Origin: an uncultured Clostridia bacterium
GTDB taxonomy: Bacteria > Bacillota > Clostridia > Christensenellales > Borkfalkiaceae
Direction: 5' to 3'
NCBI GenBank assembly: GCA_944367535.1
Contig: CALVWQ010000011.1
Span: 1 to 55,816 of the forward strand
Length of the DNA stretch: 55,816 nucleotides
Numbering within the stretch: the first letter of the stretch is position 1; every line of letters begins with the position of its first letter. The notes beneath the pieces are model-generated. The model had not been told where the DNA came from and made no database searches. It saw nothing but the letters and a program-made list of their open reading frames with translations. Shown here piece after piece: positions 16,563 through 25,542 of this stretch. A program made the position numbers and the translations under genes.

Positions 16563-18461
16563 ATGAAAAAAAGAACAAAATCAATTATCGCTGTCGTTGT
16601 TCCTGTCGCTGTCGTACTGATCGCTGCCGCAATCATACTTGTGCTGATTTTCAAACAGCCGGAGCGGCAAAAAATAAACGATACTCATGTTTTTAACGTT
16701 GAATCGAGCAGGGAAAAACTGATCGAAAACGGACAGAGCAAATACTCGATTTTGATCCCTTCCGATGCGGATACGTTTACTTCTTATGCGGCGGAGGAAT
16801 TACAGTTTTTCACGGAGGAGGCAACGGGCATAACTCTTCCGATCGTCAGGGATTCCGGCATATTCGAAAACGGGTCGTATATCTCGATCGGAGACACGGT
16901 GCTTTATGATAATTCTAAACTCGATCTGGATAAAAGCATATTAAAAGAGAACGGATATTATATCCGTTCGGAAGGTGATGACGTGTTCATTGTCGGAGGG
17001 GACGGTAGAGGAAATACCAACGGTGTTTATACATTTTTGAAATATCAGTTCGGTTACGAATATTTTGCAGACGGCGCATACAGCTTAGAGCGCAATGTTT
17101 TCGATAAAAACCTGATGCGTTTCGATGTGAAAGACGTTCCCGATATCAAGTATCGCTCTGCAGGGTTCGGAGAGATCAATTATAACGTAGAAAACACCCG
17201 AAGATTACGCTTATACCGCGGCAGCGAAATTTTTATCCCGATCGAGGGGCAGACAATCCACAACGTGTTTTATGTTGTTGACGAAGAAGCCCGGGCCGCG
17301 CATCCGAACTGGGTAGGCACCTGCCAGAATCAGCTTTGTTATACGCGCGATGTGGACGGACTTTCCGATTACGTTGTTGAAAAGATGAAAACAGCCATAG
17401 AGGAAAATCCGGATCTCAATACGGTTACCTTTACGCAGCAGGATGTAAACGACTGGTGCGCATGTGCCGAATGTAAAAAAGTCATTGAAAAATATAAAGT
17501 AAATTCCGCAACGCAGATATTGTTCATCAACGAAGTAGCCCGAAAAATCAAACCGTGGTTGGAAGAAACTTACCCTGAACGGGATATTAAAATTTGCATC
17601 TTCGCCTATTTCATCACGTTGGAGGCTCCTGTAAATTACGATGCGGAACACGATGTCTATACGCCTATCGATGACGAGATCATTTTGGACGACATGGTTG
17701 CGGTGTATTATGCTCCGTATCAGGCGAGAAATTATTACCCGTTAAACGCAGAGCAGAATTCCGTTTACGGCACGGCGATGAAAAAGTGGGCGAGTATTTC
17801 AGATAGTCTGTATTTATGGCTGTACGGATGTCATTTTTCCAATTATTTTATTCCGCTCGATAATATCAGTTCCTTACAGGAGACAATACGTTATTGTGTG
17901 GAATGCAATGCCGATTACTTTTATATCCAATCGCAGTGGAATACCGTTTGCAGCGACTGGTCCAGATTAAAGATGTATCTGCAGGCAAATCTGATGTGGG
18001 ATTGCGACCAGGATGTGCAATCGCTTATCGACCGTTTCTTCGAGGGATACTTCGGTCCCGCGGCGGAGCCGATGAAAAATTATTACAGCCAGTTTATCGG
18101 ATATTCCAAATATCTTGCCGATGAGCTCGGTTTGGATAACGCGGCAAACCTCACTCCGATCTATACCTCGGCGGATACGTGGAAATATTCCGTGCTCATG
18201 GATTGGAAAGCCTGCATAGATGAGGCTTATGAAAATATAGAGTTGCTGCTCTATTCCGATCCCGGCTCCTATCAGGCTTATTATGACAGGATCAATTTGG
18301 AAGAACTTACGCCGAACATGCTTTTATATCTCTATCATCAGGGAACTTTCAGTACGACGGCGTATCGGGAATTTTCGGATCAATTGTTTTCTGATTGTAA
18401 ACGGCTGGGGATTTCCCGATATTCCGAAGGAGGAAATATAGATTCCATATTTGAAAGGTGA
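16563..18461 (+). CDS. Membrane-anchored DUF4838 protein (putative glycosidase)
   Basis: ATG 16563 follows GAGGTG by 6 nt. The 632-residue product starts with an uncleaved-looking hydrophobic anchor (SIIAVVVPVAVVLIAAAIIL). Residues about 45-180 resemble the N-terminal domain of alpha-glucuronidase/hexosaminidase-like enzymes (FTSYAAEELQFFTEEATGI; GDGRGNTNGVYTFLKYQFG). Residues 190-480 match DUF4838: VTFTQQDVNDWCACAECKK, KPWLEETYPERDIKICIFAY and a WLYGCHFSNYF region. DUF4838 proteins sit in glycan loci and are thought to have a TIM-barrel glycosidase fold. CACAEC may bind a metal. Activity is unproven. It probably acts outside the cell, trimming glycan before uptake. Confidence 0.78.
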   Translation: MKKRTKSIIAVVVPVAVVLIAAAIILVLIFKQPERQKINDTHVFNVESSREKLIENGQSKYSILIPSDADTFTSYAAEELQFFTEEATGITLPIVRDSGIFENGSYISIGDTVLYDNSKLDLDKSILKENGYYIRSEGDDVFIVGGDGRGNTNGVYTFLKYQFGYEYFADGAYSLERNVFDKNLMRFDVKDVPDIKYRSAGFGEINYNVENTRRLRLYRGSEIFIPIEGQTIHNVFYVVDEEARAAHPNWVGTCQNQLCYTRDVDGLSDYVVEKMKTAIEENPDLNTVTFTQQDVNDWCACAECKKVIEKYKVNSATQILFINEVARKIKPWLEETYPERDIKICIFAYFITLEAPVNYDAEHDVYTPIDDEIILDDMVAVYYAPYQARNYYPLNAEQNSVYGTAMKKWASISDSLYLWLYGCHFSNYFIPLDNISSLQETIRYCVECNADYFYIQSQWNTVCSDWSRLKMYLQANLMWDCDQDVQSLIDRFFEGYFGPAAEPMKNYYSQFIGYSKYLADELGLDNAANLTPIYTSADTWKYSVLMDWKACIDEAYENIELLLYSDPGSYQAYYDRINLEELTPNMLLYLYHQGTFSTTAYREFSDQLFSDCKRLGISRYSEGGNIDSIFER

Positions 18462-18464
18462 ATT

Positions 18465-21245
18465 ATGAGGAAGAAAAAGATTGTATTATTGATTTTATCC
18501 ATTATCTTAGTGCTTTCGCTCGGAAGTGCGGCGGCCGCATGCAAAGATGAGGGAAAAGTTGAGGAGATCGGCGGCGGCGCAAGCGGCGGATACGTCCTCA
18601 GCCAAACGGAGGCAACGATAGAGCGCTATACTTCTTTTGTTCTCGGCGTAAATACGGATAAAGAAGTTATCTGGAGTTCTTCAAATGCGTCTGTCGCAAG
18701 TGTAGACGGCGGTACGGTAATAGGGCTGGCCGTCGGAGAAGCCGCCATTACCGCCGCAGTTGAAGATATAACTTTAACTTGTAACGTTACGGTGATCGAA
18801 AGCGAATATTATCCGAGGATAGAGCTGCATCGCGAAGAATTAAGCATGGTCAACCATTCCGAATGGCAGTTGCAGGCGGAAGTTATAGCGAACGGAATTA
18901 TTCTGGATTTCCCTTTGGAGTGGTATTCGGAAGACGAGACGGTTGCAACGGTGGAAAACGGGTTGATCGAAGCAAAAAGTACGGGAGATACGATAATCGG
19001 GTGCCAGTTCGAATACGAAAGCGGGCTTGTAAGCGCGGAACTCAAACTTACCGTGCAGGGCGACGCTTCGATTTCTTTCGGCACAAAGGAGATCTTGCTT
19101 TACGCTACGCGCATGGCAATCGGCCAGGAAACACAAAAAGCGCTTGATATTTCCTGTTATTTAAATGGAGATCTGACAGATGACGGAGAACTTTCGTATC
19201 TTTCGCAGGACACATCGGTCGCAAGCGTGAATGAGGCAGGGGTGGTGAGCGCCGTTTCCGAAGGGGAAACATATATTACGGCAACATGGACATTTGAAGG
19301 CGGAACGCTGGAAAGCAGTGTGCACGTTTCTGTTCTTGCGCCCGAAATCGAGTGCGGCGACATTGTGTCGTATTTCGAGGCCAGCGAAAATTATCGGATA
19401 AATATTGCTTCCACGCCTTTTCCCGGTTTGGAAGGAAATACCATTCAAGTACGCGATGCCGATACGGGAGAAGAATACGCATCTACGTTGAGCAACGGTG
19501 TTTTGCAAATTGATGTGCAAGGAAATCTGGGCAATAAAAACCTGCGTATTTCCGACGGCAAAAAAGCCTATCTTACAAAAGCTGCTTTCGTGACGCTTTG
19601 TGTGGATTCCGCAGAAATGTTTACGAGAAATGCGGCGTATAACAACTTGAATGCGCTGCAATATTACGGCGGAGCAACAGCGGAAAACAATTATACGTGG
19701 GGCGGCTACTTTGTAATGACGGGCGATCTCGATCTTTCCGGTACGACTATCGGAACAATAGCTTCCGTCGTAACCGATAAAAGAGGGTTCATCGAAGGCT
19801 TTACGGGAGAATTTGACGGAAACGGCTACACGATATCAAACGCCAAGCTGAGCGAAAGTTACGGCGGGATATTCGGGCAGACGACCAAATCCGCATATAT
19901 TCACGACGTAAATTTTATCAATGCAGATTTCACGAATTCGATCTCCGCAGGGATCTGCGGTTACTACGCCAACGGACGGATCGAAAACGTATATGTCGAG
20001 GCGGTGACCGAAACGAATGCATCGTTCGGCGTGTTGGGCGGCTATGCATGGTATATAGACGTGATCGATTGTACGTTTATCGTGGAAGGCGCTGCGAAAT
20101 GCGCCGTGCTCACCTCCGCTTCTACCTTAGTCTCGCAGGGATACCACGCCTCATTTGGAGGCAGTAAATATTTCGGCGACGGTTTTGCGATCGGAAACGC
20201 CGAAACGGAATTGATTTCCGTTTATTCCATGAGCGAACATACGGAACAGGTCGTTTATGACAGAGAAGAAGGAAAAGACGTTGCGGTTTCTGCGGAAAAC
20301 ATACGGCGCGTGACGGTTGCGGGAGAAGATATCACGTCGCGCTGTACGATAAGCGCAACGAGCGTAACGATCCCCGCCTCATTCTTTACCGAGGAAGGTA
20401 AGGTATATGCCGTGCTCGAATCGCAAAGCGGCGCTTTCACCCTCGTGAGGGTGATCACGCCCACGCTCATCATCACTTCGCCGGAACAGTTTATTCCGGA
20501 CGAAACGGGATACAACGCGCTGCAAAAAGCGGGCGGCGCTACCTTGCAGAATCATTCCACGTATTCGGGCTATTTCGTGCTCGGCGCGAACATCGATTTC
20601 GGCGATACAATCGTAAATGTGAAGAGCAATTACGATACGACGGACGGCTCCACCAAACGAGCGGAGGGAGAATACGGTTTCAACGGCACGTTCGACGGCA
20701 TGGGCTATACGGTAAGCGGCGGAAAATCGAATGCGTACGGTTCGCTGTTCGGCAGCACGACGACTTCGTGTATTATCCGCAATACGGCGTTTGTAGGATA
20801 TACGAACGAAAGCAGCGGGCTGGGGCTGCTCGGATATACGCCCAACGGACTGATCGAAAACTGCTATTTTGAAGGGACGAACAAGGCTACGAGCTACGGC
20901 TTGCTCGGCGGATATTCCAAAAATATCACTTTTAAAAACTGCGTGATCGTGATCGAGCATTACGATATCGCAACGTCGAATTTCGCCATTGCAAGCGTAT
21001 ACCGCGGCGGAGTGGATAACTCCTATTTATTCAACGAAGTCCCGTATGCGTGGATATCGGAAAAAAATGCAAGCGATACGAACAATAAAGGCGCGTTTTT
21101 AATAGAGATCTTCGGCGCGGCAAATGAATTCGGCTATACAATCGAAGATCTTATAGCACAGGGTTACGACGGGGAATATTGGTTTATGGATGAAACCGGA
21201 CGCCCCGCTTTCGTAAATAAAGAAAACCAGGAGGTAAATTTATGA
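18465..21245 (+). CDS. Surface protein with Big_2 domains and two GLUG-like beta modules
   Basis: The 926-residue protein begins with a signal peptide and a possible lipid-modified cysteine (GSAAAAC, position about 26), an imperfect lipobox. Residues 45-110, 115-200 and 205-290 are Big_2-type Ig domains (WSSSNASVASVDGG; EWYSEDETVATVENG; YLSQDTSVASVNEAG). Two related modules of about 170 residues follow, near 385-560 and 676-880. Each runs from a GGAT-N-GYF pattern through FDGxGYTIS and a GLUG-like series of short glycine-rich strands, suggesting a beta-helix. The same module appears once in the next large protein. The start is 3 nt after the upstream stop. Likely adhesion or glycan binding at the cell surface. 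Confidence 0.75.
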   Translation: MRKKKIVLLILSIILVLSLGSAAAACKDEGKVEEIGGGASGGYVLSQTEATIERYTSFVLGVNTDKEVIWSSSNASVASVDGGTVIGLAVGEAAITAAVEDITLTCNVTVIESEYYPRIELHREELSMVNHSEWQLQAEVIANGIILDFPLEWYSEDETVATVENGLIEAKSTGDTIIGCQFEYESGLVSAELKLTVQGDASISFGTKEILLYATRMAIGQETQKALDISCYLNGDLTDDGELSYLSQDTSVASVNEAGVVSAVSEGETYITATWTFEGGTLESSVHVSVLAPEIECGDIVSYFEASENYRINIASTPFPGLEGNTIQVRDADTGEEYASTLSNGVLQIDVQGNLGNKNLRISDGKKAYLTKAAFVTLCVDSAEMFTRNAAYNNLNALQYYGGATAENNYTWGGYFVMTGDLDLSGTTIGTIASVVTDKRGFIEGFTGEFDGNGYTISNAKLSESYGGIFGQTTKSAYIHDVNFINADFTNSISAGICGYYANGRIENVYVEAVTETNASFGVLGGYAWYIDVIDCTFIVEGAAKCAVLTSASTLVSQGYHASFGGSKYFGDGFAIGNAETELISVYSMSEHTEQVVYDREEGKDVAVSAENIRRVTVAGEDITSRCTISATSVTIPASFFTEEGKVYAVLESQSGAFTLVRVITPTLIITSPEQFIPDETGYNALQKAGGATLQNHSTYSGYFVLGANIDFGDTIVNVKSNYDTTDGSTKRAEGEYGFNGTFDGMGYTVSGGKSNAYGSLFGSTTTSCIIRNTAFVGYTNESSGLGLLGYTPNGLIENCYFEGTNKATSYGLLGGYSKNITFKNCVIVIEHYDIATSNFAIASVYRGGVDNSYLFNEVPYAWISEKNASDTNNKGAFLIEIFGAANEFGYTIEDLIAQGYDGEYWFMDETGRPAFVNKENQEVNL

Positions 21246-21397
21246 AAGGAAAAGAAAAAAGGGATTATCAAAATCCCGAAGCAGACGTGATTTTCTATGG
21301 AAAAGACGTCGTATGCAGCAGCGATCCGTATCTGCGCGATGTGTTTGATGCGGAGGATTTCTCGGCGGGTCCGTTTTCGGGCACGATCGGGGACTGA
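21242..21397 (+). CDS. 51-residue peptide between two surface proteins
   Basis: A perfect AGGAGG at 21229-21234 stands 7 nt before the ATG, and the start overlaps the upstream stop as ATGA, so translation is well supported despite the size. The peptide begins with a charged MKGKEKRDYQNPEADVIFYG and then has one cysteine (VVCSSDPY) and an acidic, glycine-rich tail (DAEDFSAGPFSGTIGD). It has no signal peptide or membrane segment. Short acidic peptides starting with a Y-x-x-P-E-x-x-V-I pattern occur beside surface-protein genes in gut Firmicutes, but I know no function. It might be a small regulator, a chaperone-like partner or a precursor peptide; none of these is shown. Confidence 0.6.
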   Translation: MKGKEKRDYQNPEADVIFYGKDVVCSSDPYLRDVFDAEDFSAGPFSGTIGD

Positions 21398-21417
21398 GAA
21401 AGGGGGGGAATAGCCTT

Positions 21418-23499
21418 ATGAGAAAAATTATATATCGCAAGAGGGCAGTGTTATCGGTATTTTTTGCAGCGGCGCTGATGTTCTGTGCGGGGATGGTGTG
21501 CTTTACCGCCTCCGCAAACGAAATCGGCACGGAAACCGTGGCGGCATTCCGTATGATGGACGGTGCGTCCGTGCGTTTGGATGCGGAAGAAAATGGTTTA
21601 CGGTTTACTGCGGAATTGGGGCAAGAAAGCCCTGCGGAAGGTCTTGAATACCATATCATGATTTTTCCCGCCGTGTATATGGAGAGGTTTTCCATGACGG
21701 AGGAAAGCGATTTTGTTTCCGTTCTGACGGGAAACGAGGCGACTTATTTGGATATGGTTGCCGATCCGTTCCAATGCCCGGCTGCGGAAAACGGCATGCA
21801 AGAAGGGTATTGGTATGTCCGCGGCAGCGTAACGAGCATTAAATACGAAAATATCAACGGTGTGTTTTTCGGGATCGCTTATGCGGAAAATGCAGAGGGC
21901 GAACGTACATATGCCGCTTATTCTGACGGCGCGAACGAGAGAGACGTTGTTTATGTGGCTTCCGCCGCGCTCTCCAAGGGCGGTTTTGCGCCTGACAGCG
22001 CGGAATACGGGATCCTTCAAACGCTGATCACGCGCGGGATCAACAAGGCAAACGCCGTTCCCGAAGAAAGCAAGGATAATGCCTATCAGGCTCTCGCCAT
22101 TGCCGAAACGCTTTCGCTTCCGGTCGGAAAGGAACAGACGCTGGAAATCGAAAACCTGCCGGCGGGAACAAACATTTACAAGGAATGGTCTGCAAGCGGA
22201 TGCGTCAGTGTGGACGAAAACGGCAAGGTAACCGCAAACGAAATCGGCGCCGGTGCAGTCACTTTGAAAATTCTCGATCAAACGTTCACCTGCAATGTAA
22301 CTGTCGATAAAGAAGTTATCGAAACGGAAACGGATATCGTTCTGAATCAAAAAGACGATTTGGAAAAAGATTTCACATATTCCGTGGAAGGTTCGGTGCA
22401 AAGCGTTTCGATAAACGGAACTGTTTTGGAAAACACCGTTTATTCGGCAGAGGAAGGACTGCTCACGATCCCTTATGAAACGTTATACGATCTTTATGGG
22501 GAAAACAAGCTCGTCCTCATCGAAACGGATTTGAAAACATATCGGATCACGGCGGATATCATCACCTATCTCATTACGGATAAATCCGATCTTAATGCTG
22601 GGACTGCCGGTACCTTAAGTCCTATCCGTGCAGCCGGCGGCGCTACGACGACGGCAAACAGCGACGACGCGATCTGGAACGGCTATTTTGTCCTCGCAAA
22701 CGATATCGATTTTGCGGGTGACCTCATCATCAATTCGGATAATCAGACCGGAACGCGCGGATTTAAGGGTACGTTTGACGGCAGAGGATATACGATCTCC
22801 GATTTCACGCTGCAAGACGCGACTTCGTTTTTCGGCGGCGTGGCGAGAGACGCGGTCATCAAAAACGTTGCTTTTATCGGGGCAAAACTTTCCGATAAAA
22901 CGTTGCAGTATCCTTCCCTCGGTTTCCTCGGTTATGCGAGCCTTGTAGTCAGGATGGAAAATGTGTATATCGAGGCGGAAACGTATATTGCTTCTAATGC
23001 GATGGCAAGCGGTATGTTCGGCTTAGCGGCAAATGCAACGGCAAAACTGAAAAATACCTTTATCGACTGTACGTTTGTGCTGAACGCGACCGTCGCGGAA
23101 GACGTGACTTCCTTTGGCGCGCTTGTCAAGACTCCGAACGGGGAACCTCTCCACGCAAATTCCCGAAACGTTAAGGTGATCACAAACGTCACGCTTACGG
23201 AAGAAGGGGACGGACCTTATCAGAACGTCACCAAACAGGAACTTTCCGCAGCCGACGTCTCTGCGGCGGCGGGATCGCCCGTTACGATAGAGGGCAAGGA
23301 CAGCAACGTCGTTTCCGTATTCTGCGGTCTGGAAGACGTTACCGCAAGACTTTCCGTCAACGCGGACGACGTCACGTTCGGTGCGGAAGTTGTTTCCGCT
23401 TATCTCGCTGCGGCGGAAGATCTTTCCCAAGTCAAATATTTCGTGATCAATTACGAAGACGGCACGTGGAAAGCCGTTCGTTTCACTGCGGCGGCGTAA
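21418..23499 (+). CDS. Secreted Big_2/GLUG-like surface protein
   Basis: The 693-residue protein has a signal peptide (AVLSVFFAAALMFCAGMVCFTASA) with cleavage expected after ASA. Residues 35-230 are a domain without a known match (MMDGASVRLDAEENGLRFTA). A Big_2-like stretch follows near 235-290 (WSASGCVSVDENGKVTANE). Residues about 387-560 repeat the beta-helix-like module seen twice in the 926-residue neighbour, with IRAAGGATTTAN, GYFVLANDIDF and FDGRGYTISDF. The C-terminus has a small domain (LEDVTARLSVNADDVTFGA) also echoed in the neighbour. No sorting signal or enzyme motif is seen. AAGGGGGGGAA precedes the start. It is probably a partner adhesin or glycan-binding protein. Confidence 0.75.
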   Translation: MRKIIYRKRAVLSVFFAAALMFCAGMVCFTASANEIGTETVAAFRMMDGASVRLDAEENGLRFTAELGQESPAEGLEYHIMIFPAVYMERFSMTEESDFVSVLTGNEATYLDMVADPFQCPAAENGMQEGYWYVRGSVTSIKYENINGVFFGIAYAENAEGERTYAAYSDGANERDVVYVASAALSKGGFAPDSAEYGILQTLITRGINKANAVPEESKDNAYQALAIAETLSLPVGKEQTLEIENLPAGTNIYKEWSASGCVSVDENGKVTANEIGAGAVTLKILDQTFTCNVTVDKEVIETETDIVLNQKDDLEKDFTYSVEGSVQSVSINGTVLENTVYSAEEGLLTIPYETLYDLYGENKLVLIETDLKTYRITADIITYLITDKSDLNAGTAGTLSPIRAAGGATTTANSDDAIWNGYFVLANDIDFAGDLIINSDNQTGTRGFKGTFDGRGYTISDFTLQDATSFFGGVARDAVIKNVAFIGAKLSDKTLQYPSLGFLGYASLVVRMENVYIEAETYIASNAMASGMFGLAANATAKLKNTFIDCTFVLNATVAEDVTSFGALVKTPNGEPLHANSRNVKVITNVTLTEEGDGPYQNVTKQELSAADVSAAAGSPVTIEGKDSNVVSVFCGLEDVTARLSVNADDVTFGAEVVSAYLAAAEDLSQVKYFVINYEDGTWKAVRFTAAA

Positions 23500-23517
23500 A
23501 AAAGCAACACTCATTCG

Positions 23518-23542
23518 GGGGAACGCCCTTGCGGCGTTCCCC
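23518..23542 (+). repeat. 10-bp GC hairpin inside the operon
   Basis: GGGGAACGCC (23518-23527) and GGCGTTCCCC (23533-23542) pair around CTTGC in the only gap above 60 nt within the operon. No U-run follows. It separates the transport and surface genes from the enzyme genes and may act as a processing or stability element. Confidence 0.55.
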
Positions 23543-23592
23543 GCGGATGGCGTTATTCCGAAAATTTTTCATACGAAGGGAGAAGGAGGTTT

Positions 23593-25542
23593 ATGAACAT
23601 ACTGCCGAGGAGAGTCCACCTCGATTTTCACACTTCGCCGCTTATCGGCAAGATCGGAGAAAAATTCGATAAAGCCGATTTTCAGAAAAAACTGCTGCTC
23701 GGAAAAGTGCAGTCTGTCACGCTTTTCGCCAAATGCCACCACGGTTATACCTATTATCCTTCCGAAGTGGGGAAAATACACCCGCACCTTACTTTCGATC
23801 TGCTCGGCGAACAGATCGCCGCCTGCCATGAAATCGGCGTTAAAGCGCCGATCTATATTCCCGTCGGCTGGAGCAATACAGATGCGGAAGAACACCCGGA
23901 ATGGTTGCAATACGAATTCGAAACCAGGCGGGTGAAAGACAATCATTTCAATAAAAACGCACATCCGGATGAGGTGATCCCCGAATCCTGCTGGGTAAAT
24001 CTTTGTCCGACGGGTGAATATCTCCGTTATCTCGTTCGCCTGACGGAAGAAGTGTGTAAACGTTACGCCCCTGTTGACGGGCTTTTTTACGATATCTGTT
24101 TTTTCGATAACGCCTGCGTATGTCCGAATTGCGTGAAAGGAATGCGGCAAATCGGACTTGACCCCGAAAACAGAGCGGATGCGGAAAAATACTTTACGCA
24201 AATGCGCGTGAATATGATGAAGACGCTTGCCGATACGGTTTTTTCGTCGAATCCGAATGCAAGCTTGTTTTTCAACGGGTGCTGCGTAAATTATCGCGAT
24301 GAATATCTGAATTTTCAAACGCATTACGAGATCGAAGAGCTCCCTACGGAAAACGGCGCGTATGACAGGATCCATCTTGCCGCCAAACGTCTGGAAAAAT
24401 ACGGAAAAGAAATTATCGGCATGACCGGAAAATTTCAAGAAAGCTGGGGGGAATTCGGCGGTTTTAAAAATCCGGAAGCGCTGAAAATCGAATGCGCCTC
24501 CTGTTTGAGCGCGGGGGCGGGCGTTTCCGTCGGCGATCAGATGCATCCTTTCGGGATATTGGACGAAAGTACATATAACAATATAGGTTTTGCATTCTCC
24601 TATGTCGAGCAATTGGAAAAATATTGTTTTCCGTCTGTTTCCCGTGCGGATGTAGGCGTTTTTCTTGCGGAAAACGAACGCGCGAACGAGGGAGCGAACG
24701 CCGTACTCCTCGAAAATCAAATCGATTATGATATCGTTTGGGAAGGAAGCGATTTTTCCCGCTATTGTTGTTTGATTTTACCCGACTGCGTGCGTGTTTC
24801 GCCTGCGCTTGCCGCAAAATTGAAAACTTTTCACCGAAACGGGGGAAAACTGATTTTCAGCGGATCTTCGATCTGCGGTACGGATCTCGGAATAAACTAT
24901 ATCGGCAAAACTTCTTTCGACGTAAATTATATCAAGCCGAAATTCAATTTTCCGATCAAAAGTCCTTTTTTGGTTTATAAAGGCGCTCATCGCGTACATT
25001 CCGGCCTTGCTGTTGCTGCTGAACTCGAGGAGCCTTTTTTCAGCAGGACATACGGACATTATTGTTCTCATAAAAACACGCCGAACAGCGGCATGACCGC
25101 GGATTATCCCGCAATGACAGAGGGCGACAATCTTATATATTTTGCACACGAAATTTTTACGGATTATGCAGATCACGGAGCCTATTATACGAGGGAATAT
25201 ATTGGCTATGCCCTTAAAACAGCATGCGAAAAACGGGCTTTGAAAGTGAGCGGGCTCGGGAGCATCGGTCGGGCAAAGATCCGTGAAAATCCCGAAAAGA
25301 ACGTTTATTTGCTTCATTTGTTCTATGCGCCCGTCATCAAGAGAGGAAAGGTTTTCGTCATTGAAGATATGCCTGTAATCGATGGGGTGGAAGTTCGATT
25401 TCGCGCAGACAAACGCATTCGGAACGTCAGATCGTTTCCGCAGGAAAACATACTTGATTTCAAATCAGACGGAAATACGGTTTCTTTCCGCGTTGACGGT
25501 TTAAAAGGGCATCAACTTATTCTTATGGAGTATGAAAAATGA
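23593..25542 (+). CDS. GHL6-type putative glycoside hydrolase
   Basis: The 649-residue protein opens with RRVHLDFHTSPLIGKIGEKF, SVTLFAKCHHGYTYYP and GVKAPIYIPVGW, which are hallmarks of the hypothetical glycosyl hydrolase 6 group (TIM barrel related to GH-A-type beta-galactosidases). VDGLFYDICFFDNACVCPNC includes a candidate catalytic aspartate and a C-x2-C pair. Residues about 345-450 (VGVFLAENERANEGANAV; ILPDCVRVSPALAAKL) resemble the beta-galactosidase trimerisation domain. There is no signal peptide, so it works in the cytoplasm on imported oligosaccharide. AAGGAGG precedes the start. Its stop overlaps the next gene by 4 nt. The true substrate is unknown. Confidence 0.78.
   Translation: MNILPRRVHLDFHTSPLIGKIGEKFDKADFQKKLLLGKVQSVTLFAKCHHGYTYYPSEVGKIHPHLTFDLLGEQIAACHEIGVKAPIYIPVGWSNTDAEEHPEWLQYEFETRRVKDNHFNKNAHPDEVIPESCWVNLCPTGEYLRYLVRLTEEVCKRYAPVDGLFYDICFFDNACVCPNCVKGMRQIGLDPENRADAEKYFTQMRVNMMKTLADTVFSSNPNASLFFNGCCVNYRDEYLNFQTHYEIEELPTENGAYDRIHLAAKRLEKYGKEIIGMTGKFQESWGEFGGFKNPEALKIECASCLSAGAGVSVGDQMHPFGILDESTYNNIGFAFSYVEQLEKYCFPSVSRADVGVFLAENERANEGANAVLLENQIDYDIVWEGSDFSRYCCLILPDCVRVSPALAAKLKTFHRNGGKLIFSGSSICGTDLGINYIGKTSFDVNYIKPKFNFPIKSPFLVYKGAHRVHSGLAVAAELEEPFFSRTYGHYCSHKNTPNSGMTADYPAMTEGDNLIYFAHEIFTDYADHGAYYTREYIGYALKTACEKRALKVSGLGSIGRAKIRENPEKNVYLLHLFYAPVIKRGKVFVIEDMPVIDGVEVRFRADKRIRNVRSFPQENILDFKSDGNTVSFRVDGLKGHQLILMEYEK

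Noticed and set aside
23569-24720. Reverse-strand open frame of 383 codons over the GHL6 gene
   Set aside because: The forward strand matches a known family throughout; the reverse product is low in recognisable structure and lacks a ribosome site.
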